Source of the DNA: an uncultured Mycolicibacterium sp.
GTDB lineage: Bacteria > Actinomycetota > Actinomycetes > Mycobacteriales > Mycobacteriaceae
Direction of reading: 5' to 3'
DNA length: 39,912 nucleotides
Assembly: GCA_945957405.1 (NCBI GenBank)
Contig: CAMFLL010000021.1
Span: forward strand, 1-39,912
Of this stretch, positions 19,227 through 32,120 are shown piece after piece (the stretch's first letter is position 1; each line of letters starts with the position of its first letter). The notes under the pieces were generated by a model. That model saw nothing but the letters and a program-made list of their open reading frames with translations, did not search any database and was not told the origin of the DNA. The position numbers and the translations under genes are program-made.

Positions 19227-20555
19227 TCAGCCGAGTATGGCAGCGCGCGCTGTCTGCCGTGCGGTGATCGCACCGGCGCACACCCGCGCGGCCACGACGC
19301 CGACGAGGAAGCACACCAGCGATGTCCAGCCCGCGGTGCCGCTGAGGCCGTTCTTGGCCATGAGCACCAGGGCGACGCCCGCGACGCAGATCAGAAACCC
19401 GGCGACGGTGGCGGCGACACCGGAGGCCCGCACAGGTGCGTCCCAGTACGGCAGCGGGCGGTGCTCCAAAGGTGAGAGCAGCCGGAACAGCAGGGCCATC
19501 ACGACGCTGAACACCAGCGCGCGCAACAGCATCGCACCCCAAAATTCCTGCGCTGCAACATCATACGCATCCATACCGAACGCGTGCAGCGTGAATGCCG
19601 CGATGGCGATGGCTGGGATGTGCCACAGGTAGAGGGTCATCGCGCCACCGTTGCCCACTGCGACCAGGCGCCACACCCGCGGCCGCGCCGCCCACGTGTT
19701 GACTGCACCGGCTGCGGCGACGAAGACGCATAACATCCAGATGCACTGCAACGCCAGGAGCAGCGTCGGCGGTGAGACGTTCGAGGTGCCCTCAGTCCCC
19801 GTGACCACAAGCGACACCTGATAGACGCCGGCGGCCGCCAGCAACACCTGCGCCCCGAATGCCGCGGCGGCGACACCCAACGCGGTACGTCGACCGATCA
19901 GGCGGCGAGCGTAACCCACCCCGATCACCACGGGGATCAGCCAGACGAAGACGAAGTTGGCGGCGCCGGCTTCGGGCGCGCCGACGGCGAACCGGATCGC
20001 ATCCATGGCGGCCGTCGCGGCCACCAGGGATCCGACGATGGCGGTGACGGCGCGGCCGCTGCCCATCCGGGCCAACGCCGGGACGACGGCGAGTACCACC
20101 AGATAGACGCCGAGGAACCACAACAGCGCCACGCATTCACGACCGAGCCGGTCAGCGGATTCGGCACCGAGCACCACCCGGACGACGCCGAGGCCGACAA
20201 CCCAGGCGGCGAGATACCAGAACACCGGGCGGCACAGGCGCTGCGCGCGGGTGAACAACCATGTGCCCCAGGACCGGTCGGCATGCCATCCGTACGCCCC
20301 CGCAGCCCCGCCGGCCAGGAAGAACAGGGGCATGATCTGCACCACCCAGGTCACCGGAGTGATGGCCGGCAGCGCACCGAGCAGGTTGCCGATCCGGAGT
20401 CCGCCGGAGTCGATGGTGGCCAGCAGGAGTGCGCAGTGCCCGAACATCACCACCACCAGGGCGGCAAGGCGCGCGACATCGATGGCACGGTCGCGGTCGG
20501 TCGCGCGTTTGGTGGACACGACGCGTGTTTCGGACATGGGGCTGGTGAGTTCCAT
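19227..20555 (-). CDS. Acyltransferase-3 family integral membrane protein
   Basis: 'RDRAIDVARLAALVVVMFGH', about 10 hydrophobic segments, 'MTLYLWHIPAIAI'. Confidence 0.85.
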   Translation of the reverse strand: MELTSPMSETRVVSTKRATDRDRAIDVARLAALVVVMFGHCALLLATIDSGGLRIGNLLGALPAITPVTWVVQIMPLFFLAGGAAGAYGWHADRSWGTWLFTRAQRLCRPVFWYLAAWVVGLGVVRVVLGAESADRLGRECVALLWFLGVYLVVLAVVPALARMGSGRAVTAIVGSLVAATAAMDAIRFAVGAPEAGAANFVFVWLIPVVIGVGYARRLIGRRTALGVAAAAFGAQVLLAAAGVYQVSLVVTGTEGTSNVSPPTLLLALQCIWMLCVFVAAAGAVNTWAARPRVWRLVAVGNGGAMTLYLWHIPAIAIAAFTLHAFGMDAYDVAAQEFWGAMLLRALVFSVVMALLFRLLSPLEHRPLPYWDAPVRASGVAATVAGFLICVAGVALVLMAKNGLSGTAGWTSLVCFLVGVVAARVCAGAITARQTARAAILG

Positions 20556-20619
20556 GCCCCCAGAGTCGCGGCCGGCTGCCGTCATCGGCAGAGTAGGACT
20601 ACCCGGATCAGCGGGCCGG

Positions 20620-22869
20620 TCAGCCGCGCGCGGCCTCCAACGTGTCGTTGAACGTCTTGCTCGGCCGCATCACCTCGGACGTCTTCTCCGGGTCCGGGTA
20701 GTAGTAGCCGCCGATGTCGGCCGGCTTGCCCTGAACGGCCGCAAGCTCGGTGACGATGGTGTCCTCGTTCTCGGCCAGCGTCTTGGCCAGCGGCGCGAAG
20801 TGTTCGGCGAGCTCTTTGTCCTCGGTCTGCGCGGCCAGCTTCTGCGCCCAGTACAGCGCCAGGTAGTACTGGCTGCCGCGGTTGTCGAGTTCACCGGTCT
20901 TGCGTGACGGGCTCTTGTCGTTCTCCAGCAGTTCGCCGATCGCGGCGTCCAACGTGGTGGCCAGGACCTTGGCCTTCGCATTGTCGAGTTTGTTGCCCAT
21001 GTCCTCGAAGCTGGCGCCAAGGGCGAGGAACTCGCCGAGCGAATCCCAGCGCAGGTGGTTCTCCTCGACCAGCTGCTTGACATGCTTGGGTGCTGAACCG
21101 CCTGCACCCGTTTCGTACATCCCGCCACCGGCCATGAGCGGCACCACGGACAGCATCTTGGCGCTGGTGCCCAGTTCCAGGATGGGGAACAGGTCGGTGA
21201 GGTAGTCACGCAGGATGTTGCCGGTGGCGGCGATGGTGTCTTGTCCTCGGATCACGCGCTCCAACGTGTAGCGCATGGCCCACACCTGCGGCATCACCTG
21301 GATCTCCAAGCCCTCGGTGTCGAGGTCCTTCAGGTACTTCTTCACCTTTTCGCGCAGTTCCGCCTCGTGCGGTCGCTCGGTGTCCAGCCAGAACACCACG
21401 GTCATGCCGGAGTCCCGGGCGCGGGACACGGCAAGCTTGACCCAGTCCCGGATCGCGGCGTCCGTGACGACCGGCATCCGCCAGATGTCACCGGCCTCGA
21501 CATCCCAGCTGAGCAGGACTTCACCCGAGTCGAGGTCGACGATGTTGGCGGCACCGTCCTCAGGGATCTCGAAAGTCTTGTCGTGCGATCCGTACTCCTC
21601 GGCCTTCTGCGCCATGAGGCCGACGTTGGGGACGGTGCCCATGGTGGTCGGGTCGAACTGCCCGTGCGTCTTACAGAAGTTGATGACTTCCTGGTAGATG
21701 CGCGAGAACGTCGACTCCGGGTTGACGGCCTTGGTGTCCTTGGTGCGGCCGTCGGCGCCGTACATCTTGCCGCCGAGGCGGATCATCGCCGGCATCGAGG
21801 CGTCGACGATGACGTCGCTGGGCGAATGGAAATTCGTGATACCCCGCGCAGAGTCGACCATGGCCAACTCCGGACGGTGCTCATGCACGGCGTGGATGTC
21901 GTTGATGATCTCTTCACGCTGCGATGCCGGTAGCGACTCGATCTTGTCGTACAGGTCGACCATGCCGTTGTTGACGTTGACGCCCAGCTCGTCGAGCACC
22001 TTCTGATGCTTGGCGAACGCGTCCTTGTAGAAGACCTTGATGCAATGGCCGAACACGATGGGGTGACTGACCTTCATCATGGTGGCCTTGACGTGCAGGG
22101 AGAACATCACCCCGGTCTTGTAGGCATCCTCGATCTCGGCTTCGTAGAAGTCGCACAGCGCCTTCTTGCTCATGAACATGCTGTCGATGACGTCGCCCTT
22201 TTGCAGTGCCACCTCGGGCTTGAGCACGATGGTCTCACTCGTGCCATCTTGGCGTCGTGTCTCGAGCACCATCTTGACGTTGCGGTCCTTGTCCAGGGTC
22301 ATCGACTTCTCGCCGTGGTAGAAGTCGCCGTCTTTCATGGTCGCGACGTGCGTACGCGACGCCTGTGACCACGCACCCATGCTGTGCGGGTGGTTCTTCG
22401 CGTACTCCTTGACCGCCTTGGGCGCCCGCCGATCCGAGTTTCCTTCGCGCAGTACGGGGTTCACCGCACTACCGAGGATGGTCGAGTAGCGCCGCTTGAT
22501 CTCTTTTTCCTCGTCGGTCTTCGGATCACCCGGATAGTCGGGCAGGTCGTAACCCTTGTCCTTGAGCTCCTTGATGGCGGCCACGAGTTGGGGTACCGAC
22601 GCGCTGATGTTCGGCAGCTTGATGATGTTGGTGTCGGGCAGATGCGTGAGCTCACCCAGTTCACCCAGGTTGTCGGGGACGCGCTGCTCCTCGGTGAGGC
22701 GATCGGAGAACTCCGCGAGGATGCGCGCCGCGACCGAGATGTCGCTGGCCCTGACGTCGATGCCGGCCGCTTCCGCGAACGTCTGGATCACGGGAAGAAA
22801 GGCGTAGGTCGCCAGCAGCGGAGCCTCGTCGGTCAGCGTGTAGATGATGGTCGGCTGCTCGGCGCTCAT
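20620..22869 (-). CDS. icd2: NADP-dependent monomeric isocitrate dehydrogenase
   Basis: '[33 protein letters not shown]', '[29 protein letters not shown]', 'SNSDRRAP'-type '[16 protein letters not shown]'. Confidence 0.97.
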   Translation of the reverse strand: MSAEQPTIIYTLTDEAPLLATYAFLPVIQTFAEAAGIDVRASDISVAARILAEFSDRLTEEQRVPDNLGELGELTHLPDTNIIKLPNISASVPQLVAAIKELKDKGYDLPDYPGDPKTDEEKEIKRRYSTILGSAVNPVLREGNSDRRAPKAVKEYAKNHPHSMGAWSQASRTHVATMKDGDFYHGEKSMTLDKDRNVKMVLETRRQDGTSETIVLKPEVALQKGDVIDSMFMSKKALCDFYEAEIEDAYKTGVMFSLHVKATMMKVSHPIVFGHCIKVFYKDAFAKHQKVLDELGVNVNNGMVDLYDKIESLPASQREEIINDIHAVHEHRPELAMVDSARGITNFHSPSDVIVDASMPAMIRLGGKMYGADGRTKDTKAVNPESTFSRIYQEVINFCKTHGQFDPTTMGTVPNVGLMAQKAEEYGSHDKTFEIPEDGAANIVDLDSGEVLLSWDVEAGDIWRMPVVTDAAIRDWVKLAVSRARDSGMTVVFWLDTERPHEAELREKVKKYLKDLDTEGLEIQVMPQVWAMRYTLERVIRGQDTIAATGNILRDYLTDLFPILELGTSAKMLSVVPLMAGGGMYETGAGGSAPKHVKQLVEENHLRWDSLGEFLALGASFEDMGNKLDNAKAKVLATTLDAAIGELLENDKSPSRKTGELDNRGSQYYLALYWAQKLAAQTEDKELAEHFAPLAKTLAENEDTIVTELAAVQGKPADIGGYYYPDPEKTSEVMRPSKTFNDTLEAARG

Positions 22870-23062
22870 GTCTCTCCCGGCTTCGGTATCGGTCAGGGCT
22901 GGTGCGGCGGGTACAAGTATCGTGCCCGGCGCGGTCTCACGCGCGGCTGCCCCACGGTCGGCCGCACATCACGAACTTACCGCCGAACTGGTCGCCCAGG
23001 TGAGGTTGGGGTCCTCCGTCCCGGGCGAACATGTGGGCGCATTTGTCTAGGTGGAATACCGT

Positions 23063-23275
23063 TTACTCGACGCCGATGGCCACTTCCGTCGACTTGATGA
23101 ACACCGTCGCGGCCTTGCCCTCTTCGAGACCGAGGTCCTCTGCGGCGTCCTTGGTGATCGACGCAGTCACGACCTGGTCGCCACCGTCGAGCCGCACTTT
23201 GACCGTTGCCATCACGGCGCCCAGCGTGACCTCGGTGATGGTGCCGGCGAGCTGATTGCGGGTGGAAAGACGCAT
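23063..23275 (-). CDS. Molybdopterin-binding TOBE-domain protein (Mop-like)
   Basis: 'MRLSTRNQLAGTITEVTLGAVMATVKVRLDGGDQVVTASITKDAAEDLGLEEGKAATVFIKSTEVAIGVE'. Confidence 0.93.
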   Translation of the reverse strand: MRLSTRNQLAGTITEVTLGAVMATVKVRLDGGDQVVTASITKDAAEDLGLEEGKAATVFIKSTEVAIGVE

Positions 23276-23386
23276 CGTTGTCCTCTGTTCGGGTAGGGGT
23301 TACCGCTCTGACGGTACTGACCGTAGTTGCCGAACCGCTCTCCGGAGATATCGTTCGGGAGATCCGATCCGCAGAGGAGACAACCC

Positions 23387-23920
23387 ATGGGCACTGCCGC
23401 AGTCGTGACGGCCCGCCTGGCCGTGGTGGCGGTGGCCGCCGGCCTGATCGCCGGGGCAGCGCCGGCTCGCGCTGATGATCCGCCTTCCTTCGCCGCCGGC
23501 CAGCTGACTGTCTCGGGTGATGTCGCGAACCCGTCGACGGTGACCCTCGACCAATTGCGGCAGTACCCGGTGCGCGACCAGACCGTGACGTTCGAATCAG
23601 GTTCGGGCACACAGCATCACACCTCCCCGGGCGCAGGGCTGGCCGACGTGATCGTCCCCGCTGCCCCGAATGTCGATGCCGCTGCCAAGCATCCGATGCT
23701 TCCGGTGGCCATCCTGGCCACCGGAAGCGACGGCTACGCCGCAGTGCTGGCATGGGGCGAGGTCGGTCCCGAACTCACGGCGACCCCGCCCGTCGTGGCC
23801 TACAGCGAAGACGGCCAAGCCCTGCCACAACCACGGCTCGTCGTACCTGCAGATCGTGACGGAGGCCGGTACGTGGCGAATCTGGTCGATCTTCGTGTGG
23901 TCAACCCCGCCCTGGGGTGA
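23387..23920 (+). CDS. Secreted sulfite-oxidase/molybdopterin-oxidoreductase-like protein
   Basis: Signal peptide ending 'APARA|DD', then 'LTVSGDVANPSTVTLDQLRQYPVRDQTVTF', 'ILATGSDGYAAVLAWGEV'; RBS AGGAGA upstream of ATG 23387. Confidence 0.75.
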   Translation: MGTAAVVTARLAVVAVAAGLIAGAAPARADDPPSFAAGQLTVSGDVANPSTVTLDQLRQYPVRDQTVTFESGSGTQHHTSPGAGLADVIVPAAPNVDAAAKHPMLPVAILATGSDGYAAVLAWGEVGPELTATPPVVAYSEDGQALPQPRLVVPADRDGGRYVANLVDLRVVNPALG

Positions 23921-23929
23921 GCACCGCCA

Positions 23930-26611
<2,682 letters not shown>

Positions 26612-26687
26612 CCCGCATGAACCCGCCGTTGCTGTGGCAAATCCGGTCAAACGGTTGCCATTCGGCTATGGTTCCGCTGTGCCTGAG

Positions 26688-27575
26688 ATGAATCGTCGCA
26701 ATGTGATGTTCATGATGGGGCTGGGGGCCGCCACTGCTGCATTGCCTGTTGCCACCGCCCACGCCGAGCCGAACATCGGCGACAGCCCGCCGGCGCCCGC
26801 TCCGGGCCCGGCGGCGCCACCCGGGGCGCCGGCGCCGGCCGCCGCAGACCCCGGACCTGTGTTTCTCTTCCAGGATGAATTCAACGGTCCGGCCGGTGCA
26901 CCGCCGGATCCGGCGTGGTGGTTCATGGTGCCGGCCCGCGAGACCATCAAGAACCCGGTCGAGTGGGATCAACCCTTCAACATGGGGCGCTACGTCACCG
27001 ACCAGGAGCATATTTTCCAGGACGGCAAAGGCAACCTCGTCATCCGCGCCACCCGCGGACCCGGCACCACGATCCAGGAAAAATACGCGAGTGGCAAAGT
27101 TGTGGGGCTGTGGCGCGGCGGTATGGGCACCACCTGGGAGGCCCGCGTCAAGCTCAACTGCCTCACCGATGGCGCATGGCCAGCATTCTGGCTGCTCAAC
27201 GATGATCCGGTGCGGGGCGGCGAAGTCGACCTCGTGGAGTGGTACGGCAACCGCGACTGGCCGTCGGGCACCACGGTGCACGCAAAGCTGGACGGCACGT
27301 CCTTCGCGACGGACTCGCACCCCATCGACAGCGCCTGGCACACCTGGCGCATGACCTGGCTGCCTTCCGGTCTGTACTTCTGGAAGGACTACGCGCCCGG
27401 GATGGAGCCGTTCTTCACCGTCCCCGCCAATTCCCTCGAGGAATGGCCGTTCAACGACCCCGGGTACACGATGGTCGCAGTCTTCAACATCGCGGTCGGC
27501 GGATCGGGCGGGCGCGAGCCCGCCGGCGGTTCGTACCCGGCCGAGATGCTGATCGACTGGATTCGCGTCTTCTGA
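26688..27575 (+). CDS. Secreted glycoside hydrolase family 16 protein, probable Tat substrate
   Basis: 'MNRRNVMFMMGLGAATAALPVATAHA' signal, Pro/Ala linker, 'DEFNG', 'GGEVDLVEWYGNR' (GH16 ExDxxE-type motif). Confidence 0.9.
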   Translation: MNRRNVMFMMGLGAATAALPVATAHAEPNIGDSPPAPAPGPAAPPGAPAPAAADPGPVFLFQDEFNGPAGAPPDPAWWFMVPARETIKNPVEWDQPFNMGRYVTDQEHIFQDGKGNLVIRATRGPGTTIQEKYASGKVVGLWRGGMGTTWEARVKLNCLTDGAWPAFWLLNDDPVRGGEVDLVEWYGNRDWPSGTTVHAKLDGTSFATDSHPIDSAWHTWRMTWLPSGLYFWKDYAPGMEPFFTVPANSLEEWPFNDPGYTMVAVFNIAVGGSGGREPAGGSYPAEMLIDWIRVF

Positions 27576-27621
27576 CTGACCGGTTCAGATGCGTTGACGC
27601 GCTGCCTGATTCGGAGCCGAG

Positions 27622-29004
27622 CTAGCCGCTGTGAGCCTGGATGCTCTGCTCGTAGTGGAAGACGTCGCCGGGGTCGTACTCGGCTTTGACCCGACGCAGT
27701 CGGTCGATGTTGGACTCCCAGTACGCGGCCTCCCAGTTGTCCATGCCGAGGTTGGGTACGTTGACGTAGGCACCGTTCACATACGGGCTCAGCGCCTGAC
27801 CGAACTCCGCGATCCAGGACTGGCACTGCGCCGTCAACGGGTCAGCCGCGGCAGGTACGCCACCGCGGACACCCCAACCGGCGCCGGGCTCGGCGTAATA
27901 GAGGGCGTTGCGGTGGGCGAAGGCCGACCCGCCGGACGGCTCACTGGTCGTCACGGCGCCGCCGAAGGCGTTGGTGAAGTAGTTGCAATGGTCGGTCGGC
28001 GCACCGGCCATGAATGATCCGATCAGCCCGATCGCCTCATCAGGGAAGGGCTCATAGATGAACTGCGACAGGAACTTCCAGTTCGCCGCCTCATCGGCAG
28101 GCGGGACCTGCAACGCCGCATAGGTGTCTGCCCAGCACTGGTCCTGGACGGTGATGTCGGGCGTGCCCCCGCCAAGGATCGGGGCCAGCATGTCCAGCGC
28201 TTCGGTCTGAGGGCCGCCCATGAGCACCGCGAAGAGCACGATCTCGTCGCGCCGGATCTCGAGTTGGGTCGTCAGGCGCGTGTCGGCGTGCGGGGCCGTG
28301 GCTTGCCAAGTCTGGAAAATCCGATGAAGTTCGGTCAGCCCTCGCCACGTCGCGACGACACAGACAGCCTGCGTCAGTGGGTGGACGCGGTACGTGAGTG
28401 AGGTGACGATCCCGAAATTTCCGTTACCCGCACCTCGCAGCGCCCACAGCAGGTCCTGGTGGTTCTCTTCGTCCGCGGTGATCAGCGCGGCCCCGCCGCC
28501 CGCCGTCGCGATGACGATGTCGGCGGCAGCCAGACAGTCGGACGCCAACCCGAAACCGCGTGTCAGTAAACCCAATCCGCCGCCGAGCGTGGCACCGACC
28601 AGGCCGACCGTTCCCTCGATCCCGGTTGGCGCCGCGACGCCTGCCGCGCCCAGCGCGTCTACCGCCTCGAGTTGAGTGAGCCCAGCGCCAACGGTCGCGG
28701 TACCCGTTGTCACGTCAACGTTGGCCGACTTCATCCGGCTCACATCGATGACCAGCCCGTCGTCAACGGCGGACCAACCCTCGAGACAATGCCCGCCGCT
28801 GCGAACGCGCACCGGGACATCATCGTGCTGCGCCCACCTCAACGCGTTCACCACATCGTCGGCCTCAGCGCAGTACACGATGGCGGCGGGATTGTGGGCA
28901 AACAGCCGGTTGAAGCCGAGTCGTGCCATCGCATAGCCCGGATCACCAGACCGCACAACCTCTCCCGTGAGTCTCGTGGTCGACGATTCAGTGCTTGAAG
29001 ACAT
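27622..29004 (-). CDS. FAD-binding oxidoreductase (BBE/VAO-type)
   Basis: 'VRSGGHCLEGWSAVDDGLVIDVSRM', 'LGGGLGLLTRGFGLASD', BBE C-terminus 'NWEAAYWESNIDRLRRVKAEYDPGDVFHYEQSI'. Confidence 0.93.
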   Translation of the reverse strand: MSSSTESSTTRLTGEVVRSGDPGYAMARLGFNRLFAHNPAAIVYCAEADDVVNALRWAQHDDVPVRVRSGGHCLEGWSAVDDGLVIDVSRMKSANVDVTTGTATVGAGLTQLEAVDALGAAGVAAPTGIEGTVGLVGATLGGGLGLLTRGFGLASDCLAAADIVIATAGGGAALITADEENHQDLLWALRGAGNGNFGIVTSLTYRVHPLTQAVCVVATWRGLTELHRIFQTWQATAPHADTRLTTQLEIRRDEIVLFAVLMGGPQTEALDMLAPILGGGTPDITVQDQCWADTYAALQVPPADEAANWKFLSQFIYEPFPDEAIGLIGSFMAGAPTDHCNYFTNAFGGAVTTSEPSGGSAFAHRNALYYAEPGAGWGVRGGVPAAADPLTAQCQSWIAEFGQALSPYVNGAYVNVPNLGMDNWEAAYWESNIDRLRRVKAEYDPGDVFHYEQSIQAHSG

Positions 29005-30454
29005 TGAGCTCCCCCGGTTCGGTCTGCAGGACGTCGCGGTTGAACGTCCAGAGCTTCAGGAAATACAGCCCGCCCAAGAGGAACAACCCGCCGACGAGCG
29101 CGGTAGGCACCCGGGCCGACGAAGGCGTCATGATCACGAACACTGCTGTGACTGACCACACGAGCGCCGAGATCGCGACCGGCATCTCGAACCGCCCGAG
29201 GTCGAACGCGCCGTCGACGCGATCCAATCGCTTACGCACCGACAGGTAGAGGATGATGGTCGCGCCGTAGAGAATTGGACCAAGGATCGTCCCGGTGGTG
29301 ATCAGTTCGAGCAGTGCGTCACCCGGCATCAGCAGCATCAACACGATGCCGACCGTGACGATCAGGATGGTGGCCGGGATGGGAGTTTGCGTGCGGGCGT
29401 CGACGCGCCGCATCAGCCGGTGCGCCGGAAAGCGGGAGTCACGCGCCATCGCATAGACGATCCGAGATCCTGTCGTCATGGTCACCACGCCGGCCCCGAA
29501 GAACGCGAACATGATGGCGACCAGCAGGACGCTCTCCACTACGGGACCGAGTTGGTCGCGCATGATCAACACAACCGGTGAGTCACTGGCACTGATCCGC
29601 GCCATGTCGTCGATCGCGACGGTCAGCGCGATCAGGAACACCAGTCCCAGCACTGAGGCCGCGACAACCGAACCCACCACCGCGCGCGGGACGCTGCGGT
29701 ACGGATCCTTGGCCTCCTCGGCGAGGTTCGCCGCAGCGTCGAAACCCACCAGGGTGGTCATGCCCATCACCGTGGCGAGCATCAACCCGCCGCCGAGCGC
29801 GAAATAGTTGGGAGCGCTTTCGGCGATTCCGCGGGAGAAGAGGTTGTCCACCGATCCCTTGCCGGAGATCGCCACCGCCACGAACAGCGCCAGGGTCAGC
29901 ACGACCACCAGCGCCAGTTCCAACCCGACAGCGCCGGAGTTGATCAGCGCCACCAGGTGGGTGGACGCGACGGCGATCGCCGCCTGGATGATCATGAGCA
30001 CGACCGTGATCAGCCGCGCCGTGCCCTCGTTCTCGGCCATGCCGAACAACGGCATGAAGGCCTCGCTGGCAAGCGCATTGTCGATCGCCACCACGCCCGT
30101 CGCGAGAATGCAGAAGTTGAACCAGCCGAACCACCAGCCGACCTTCGGGTTGGCCAGCCGCGAACCCCACTGGTAGGACGAACCGCTGAGCGGGATGCGG
30201 GCGGCGAATTGGGCGATCACCAATGCCACCAGCGTCTGCCCGACGGCCACGATGACCCACAGCCAGATTCCGACGGGGCCCGCGTTCTGCAGGACGTCGT
30301 CGTAGGTGCCGAAGACCCCGACCGCCACGGAGATGAAGGCGAAAGAGATCGCGAACACCTGAAACGAGCCGAGCGTGCGTTTGAGCTCCGGCTCGTACCC
30401 GCAGTCCTCGCAGAAATCGTCGGCAACCTGCACCTTGGGTGTGACGTCGGTCAT
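28988..30454 (-). CDS. APC-superfamily amino acid/amine permease
   Basis: 12-TM-like; 'LKRTLGSFQVFAISFAFISVAVGVFGTYDDVLQNAGPVGIWLW', 'MGMTTLVGFDAAANLAEEAKDPYRSVPRAVVGSV'. Confidence 0.93.
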   Translation of the reverse strand: MTDVTPKVQVADDFCEDCGYEPELKRTLGSFQVFAISFAFISVAVGVFGTYDDVLQNAGPVGIWLWVIVAVGQTLVALVIAQFAARIPLSGSSYQWGSRLANPKVGWWFGWFNFCILATGVVAIDNALASEAFMPLFGMAENEGTARLITVVLMIIQAAIAVASTHLVALINSGAVGLELALVVVLTLALFVAVAISGKGSVDNLFSRGIAESAPNYFALGGGLMLATVMGMTTLVGFDAAANLAEEAKDPYRSVPRAVVGSVVAASVLGLVFLIALTVAIDDMARISASDSPVVLIMRDQLGPVVESVLLVAIMFAFFGAGVVTMTTGSRIVYAMARDSRFPAHRLMRRVDARTQTPIPATILIVTVGIVLMLLMPGDALLELITTGTILGPILYGATIILYLSVRKRLDRVDGAFDLGRFEMPVAISALVWSVTAVFVIMTPSSARVPTALVGGLFLLGGLYFLKLWTFNRDVLQTEPGELNVFKH

Positions 30455-30560
30455 TCCGGCCCCCTCGCGATCCGATTTCTCCGGGCGTCGACCCGTCTGA
30501 TCTGCGCTTTCTCCGCCATTTTGACGGATCGGAAGATTGTTTGCTGGAGATTGGCAGAAC

Positions 30561-30597
30561 TTCGCAGCGAACTTTTTTGCTGACGCTACGCAGCGTC
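30561..30597. promoter_or_regulatory. Two adjacent palindromes upstream of the permease gene
   Basis: TTCGC-A-GCGAA (30561-30571) and GACGCT-ACGC-AGCGTC (30582-30597). Confidence 0.35.
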
Positions 30598-30642
30598 GCC
30601 GACGTGGTCCGCCACGCGTGGAGAACGAATACCGTTGCAGGG

Positions 30643-30657
30643 CCTCGTTTTACGAGG
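30643..30657 (-). terminator. Hairpin just downstream of the SPFH-like gene
   Basis: CCTCGT-TTT-ACGAGG perfect 6-bp stem about 15 nt past the stop codon; no strong U-tract. Confidence 0.35.
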
Positions 30658-30671
30658 TGTCGGCAGCGCGG

Positions 30672-31610
30672 TCAGCCGGCCTGAGGCACCACGTACGTCG
30701 GTTGGTAGGGGTTCTGACCGTTCTCGATGGCCTTGGCCTTGAGATAGTCCTCAGCACTCGGATAGCCGGCGATCTCCGCCTGTTTCTGCAGCGCCAGCTG
30801 ACGAGCCAGCTCGGTCTGGGCCTGCGCGGCCGCCTGTTCGGCTTCCGCCTTGGCGCGCGCCGCGTTGGCGTCGGCGACGCCCTTGGCCTCGGCGGCACGT
30901 GCGTCGGCGATCGCCTTCTGCTCGGCGATGATGGCCTGCTTCAGGCCTTCGTCCAACGGATCCGGCTTCATCACCGTCACCTGGAAATTGGTGAAGAACT
31001 CGCGGCCGTCGGTGCGGGACTTCGATGCGCCCGGTAGCGCCTCGCGCAGCGCATTCTGGAATTCGATCCGGACGCGTTCGTCATTCCAGATCTCACGCCA
31101 GGTGTATTTCTGCGCGACACTGATCAGCACCTGTTCGGCCGGCTGGCCGACGACGTAACGCAGCAGGTTCACCCATCCCGTGGTGACCAGGCCGCTGTCA
31201 TCAAGCCACCCTTGGTATTTGGTCCCGAAGTCGCGATGGAAGTCCATCAGCATCGCGCAGTCGGTGGTGAGGTCGAATGTGATCACCACGGGCACACGGA
31301 GTTCGGCAGGCGCCGTCGCGTTGGACACCACGGTGGTAGCCTCCGCCTCCGCGTCGGGTCCGCCGGTCGCATCCCAGCTGATCTGTCGCGACGGGTACCG
31401 GAATGCCTTGAACCCGCCCGGCGGATTGAACACCGACGTCTCGGGTTCGATGCACCCCGCAACCTTGGGGTCGGTGGGGATCATGAGGTAGTCGTCGACC
31501 TTGACCGCGGTCTGCCCCGGACCCACCTGCGTGGCGCAACTCGACAGGACGATGCCCGCAGTGATCAGGACGACGAGCCCGACAGCCGTGACGACAACCT
31601 TGCGCTTCAT
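30672..31610 (-). CDS. SPFH/band-7-like lipoprotein
   Basis: Lipobox 'AGIVLSSC', 'VGPGQTAVKVDDY', coiled-coil 'EQKAIADARAAEAKGVADANAARAKAEAEQAAAQAQTELARQLALQKQAEI'. Confidence 0.8.
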   Translation of the reverse strand: MKRKVVVTAVGLVVLITAGIVLSSCATQVGPGQTAVKVDDYLMIPTDPKVAGCIEPETSVFNPPGGFKAFRYPSRQISWDATGGPDAEAEATTVVSNATAPAELRVPVVITFDLTTDCAMLMDFHRDFGTKYQGWLDDSGLVTTGWVNLLRYVVGQPAEQVLISVAQKYTWREIWNDERVRIEFQNALREALPGASKSRTDGREFFTNFQVTVMKPDPLDEGLKQAIIAEQKAIADARAAEAKGVADANAARAKAEAEQAAAQAQTELARQLALQKQAEIAGYPSAEDYLKAKAIENGQNPYQPTYVVPQAG

Positions 31611-31713
31611 GGCACCCCCCGTTTGCTCAGCAGCATAAGGTGCGCGCCGACCGGCGGGGTGGCCTCGAGCCGAATCGTCTCAACTCGGGTCAGCGGGGCG
31701 GTGACGTTTCGGT

Positions 31714-32103
31714 CTACTCGCCGTCGGAGAGATCGTCGAGGCGCTGGTTCACCCGAGCGAGCGCCTCGTCGAAGACCTCCAGCTTTTCGCCGCGTTTCTC
31801 ATTGGCGGGCTGGGCGGCACCGCGGGCACCTTCGGCCTCGACCCGGGCCGCACCCTGGCGCCGCAACAGACTGAAATTCTTTTCGCGCGCCTGCCGAAGG
31901 CGGTTCTGCAGCTCCCTGACCGACTTTGTATCCATGCGCTCCAGAGCCTCGGGATGACTCTCGGCGATCAACGAGCTTTCCTGCGGCGTCAGGTTCACAT
32001 GGTGGTTGCTCACCAGAGATTCATATCCTGCGTCGGACAGCCGGGTGCGGTGAATCGCCGGATGGCGGGCCGAACCGTCACGAGCGGGCCACGCAGAGTT
32101 CAC
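31714..32103 (-). CDS. Hypothetical coiled-coil protein
   Basis: ORF with 'KSVRELQNRLRQAREKNFSLLRRQGAARVEAEG'; N-terminus uncertain (possible GTG start at 'VSNHHVNLTPQE'). Confidence 0.55.
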   Translation of the reverse strand: MNSAWPARDGSARHPAIHRTRLSDAGYESLVSNHHVNLTPQESSLIAESHPEALERMDTKSVRELQNRLRQAREKNFSLLRRQGAARVEAEGARGAAQPANEKRGEKLEVFDEALARVNQRLDDLSDGE

Positions 32104-32120
32104 CCGGCTAGTTCACTCGG

